This document shows positions 50,234-50,662 of a stretch of 50,662 bases of DNA, piece after piece. Source of the DNA: Chloroflexi bacterium CSP1-4 (GTDB lineage: Bacteria > Chloroflexota > Limnocylindria > Limnocylindrales > CSP1-4); NCBI GenBank assembly GCA_001443375.1, contig LDXM01000011.1, forward strand, positions 1 through 50,662, read 5' to 3'. Position 1 is the stretch's first letter. The number at the start of each line of letters is the position of its first letter. The notes under the pieces are model-generated. The model searched no databases. It was not told the origin of the DNA and saw only the letters and a list, made by a program, of their open reading frames with translations. Made by a program: the position numbers and the translations under genes.

Positions 50234-50662
50234 TCAGTGCGGAAGGCGGACGCGGCCTCGCTCATCGCGTTCCAGAAGCCCCTCGCGCTCGAGGTCGGCG
50301 AGCGCCGCCGCCACGACCGGCGTGTCGTGGAGACCGAGTGGGCCGGCGATCTCGGTCCACTCCCCGTCGGACAGGCCGCGCAGGCGCTCGACGATGCGGC
50401 CGCGGAGCCAGCGGCTCGTCGTCTCGTACGGGGCCGGCGCCTCGGCGACGCGGCGCGGGCGAGGGTCAGCGGCCGGCTCCGTGATGCCGATGGACGCATA
50501 GCGGCACTCCCCGGCGAGCGGGCACGCGGCGCAGTCCGGGCGCCGCGGCCGGCAGACCGATGCACCGATGTCCATCAGCGCCGCCGTCCAGTCGGCCGGT
50601 CGATCCGCGGGCACCAGCCTGTCGGCGATGGCCTGGAGCTGGCGGGCCCGTAGTGGCTCGCC
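50234..50662 (-). CDS. mutY: A/G-specific adenine glycosylase MutY, C-terminal part (N-terminus beyond window)
   Basis: The frame is open to the right edge, giving the last 142 residues. The end of the HhH-GPD domain is visible (WTAALMDIGASVC) with the [4Fe-4S] loop C-x6-C-x2-C-x5-C (CRPRRPDCAACPLAGEC). The remaining 70 residues form a winged-helix-like segment (RGRIVERLRGL, TPVVAAALADLEREGLLERD) ending at 50234, in place of the NUDIX domain of E. coli MutY. This short form is familiar in high-GC bacteria. MutY removes adenine mispaired with 8-oxoguanine. The stop is 11 bp before the nnrE start, so the two genes may be co-transcribed. Confidence 0.85.
   Translation of the reverse strand, partial: GEPLRARQLQAIADRLVPADRPADWTAALMDIGASVCRPRRPDCAACPLAGECRYASIGITEPAADPRPRRVAEAPAPYETTSRWLRGRIVERLRGLSDGEWTEIAGPLGLHDTPVVAAALADLEREGLLERDERGRVRLPH

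Overview
The window is high-GC, densely packed bacterial DNA with many GTG starts. Adjacent genes are often joined by 1-nt or 4-nt stop/start overlaps, and at least eleven genes have a TAnnnT hexamer only 6-10 nt before the start codon, which suggests leaderless mRNAs. No ribosomal protein or rRNA is present to fix the taxonomy. The gene mix (MoxR/VWA/ABC operon, branched-chain 2-oxoacid dehydrogenase with lipA, ADP-forming acyl-CoA synthetase, sortase, DUF1015, SufR-like regulator) would fit a high-GC Chloroflexota lineage or a deep actinobacterial relative; this is inference.

Layout. 1-3301 (minus): a tightly coupled catabolic operon of ADP-forming acyl-CoA synthetase, 3-aminobutyryl-CoA ammonia-lyase-like protein and an AcuI/YhdH reductase cut by the window edge. 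3467-5453: an orphan DNA methyltransferase and two small unknown genes. 5725-7832 (minus): a DgcN/DgcA-like pair for D-glutamate use. 7903-11283: a 3.4-kb islet inserted in the 3' end of tRNA-Glu(CTC). It is bounded by an exact 20-bp repeat, carries two class III nucleotide cyclases and a methyltransferase, and has no visible integrase. 11525-13822: a secreted metalloprotease-like protein and a membrane-anchored beta-propeller. 14148-16351: an alpha/beta-hydrolase fold protein without its nucleophile and a DUF1015 protein.

16498-29819 (plus): an eight-gene operon made of a large membrane protein, an ABC-2 exporter ATPase and permease, a coiled-coil membrane protein with a Gly-Gln tract, MoxR ATPase, DUF58, a BatA-like VWA protein and a double-VWA protein. 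It looks like a chaperone/exporter machine at the cell envelope. It is followed by a lipoprotein, a possible structured leader RNA, a sortase and an AMP-forming acyl-CoA synthetase (29838-33550).

33847-37632: TerB-like protein, acyl-CoA dehydrogenase, SufR-like Fe-S regulator and an adenosine-deaminase-family enzyme. A family of short near-palindromic repeats fills the gaps here. 37984-40038: two exported proteins, one acidic and one BNR/sialidase-like. 40225-46723 (minus): a complete branched-chain 2-oxoacid dehydrogenase operon (lpd, E1 alpha, E1 beta, E2, one unknown, lipA), so the lipoylated complex and its lipoyl synthase are co-transcribed. 46854-50662: a membrane molybdopterin oxidoreductase, PlsY-like acyltransferase, a small membrane protein, NAD(P)H-hydrate epimerase and a MutY fragment cut by the right edge.

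The acyl-CoA genes spread over the window (lyase, reductase, ACD, AMP-forming synthetase, acyl-CoA dehydrogenase, BCKDH) point to amino-acid and short-chain-acid catabolism. All assignments are by eye from motifs; no database search was run.
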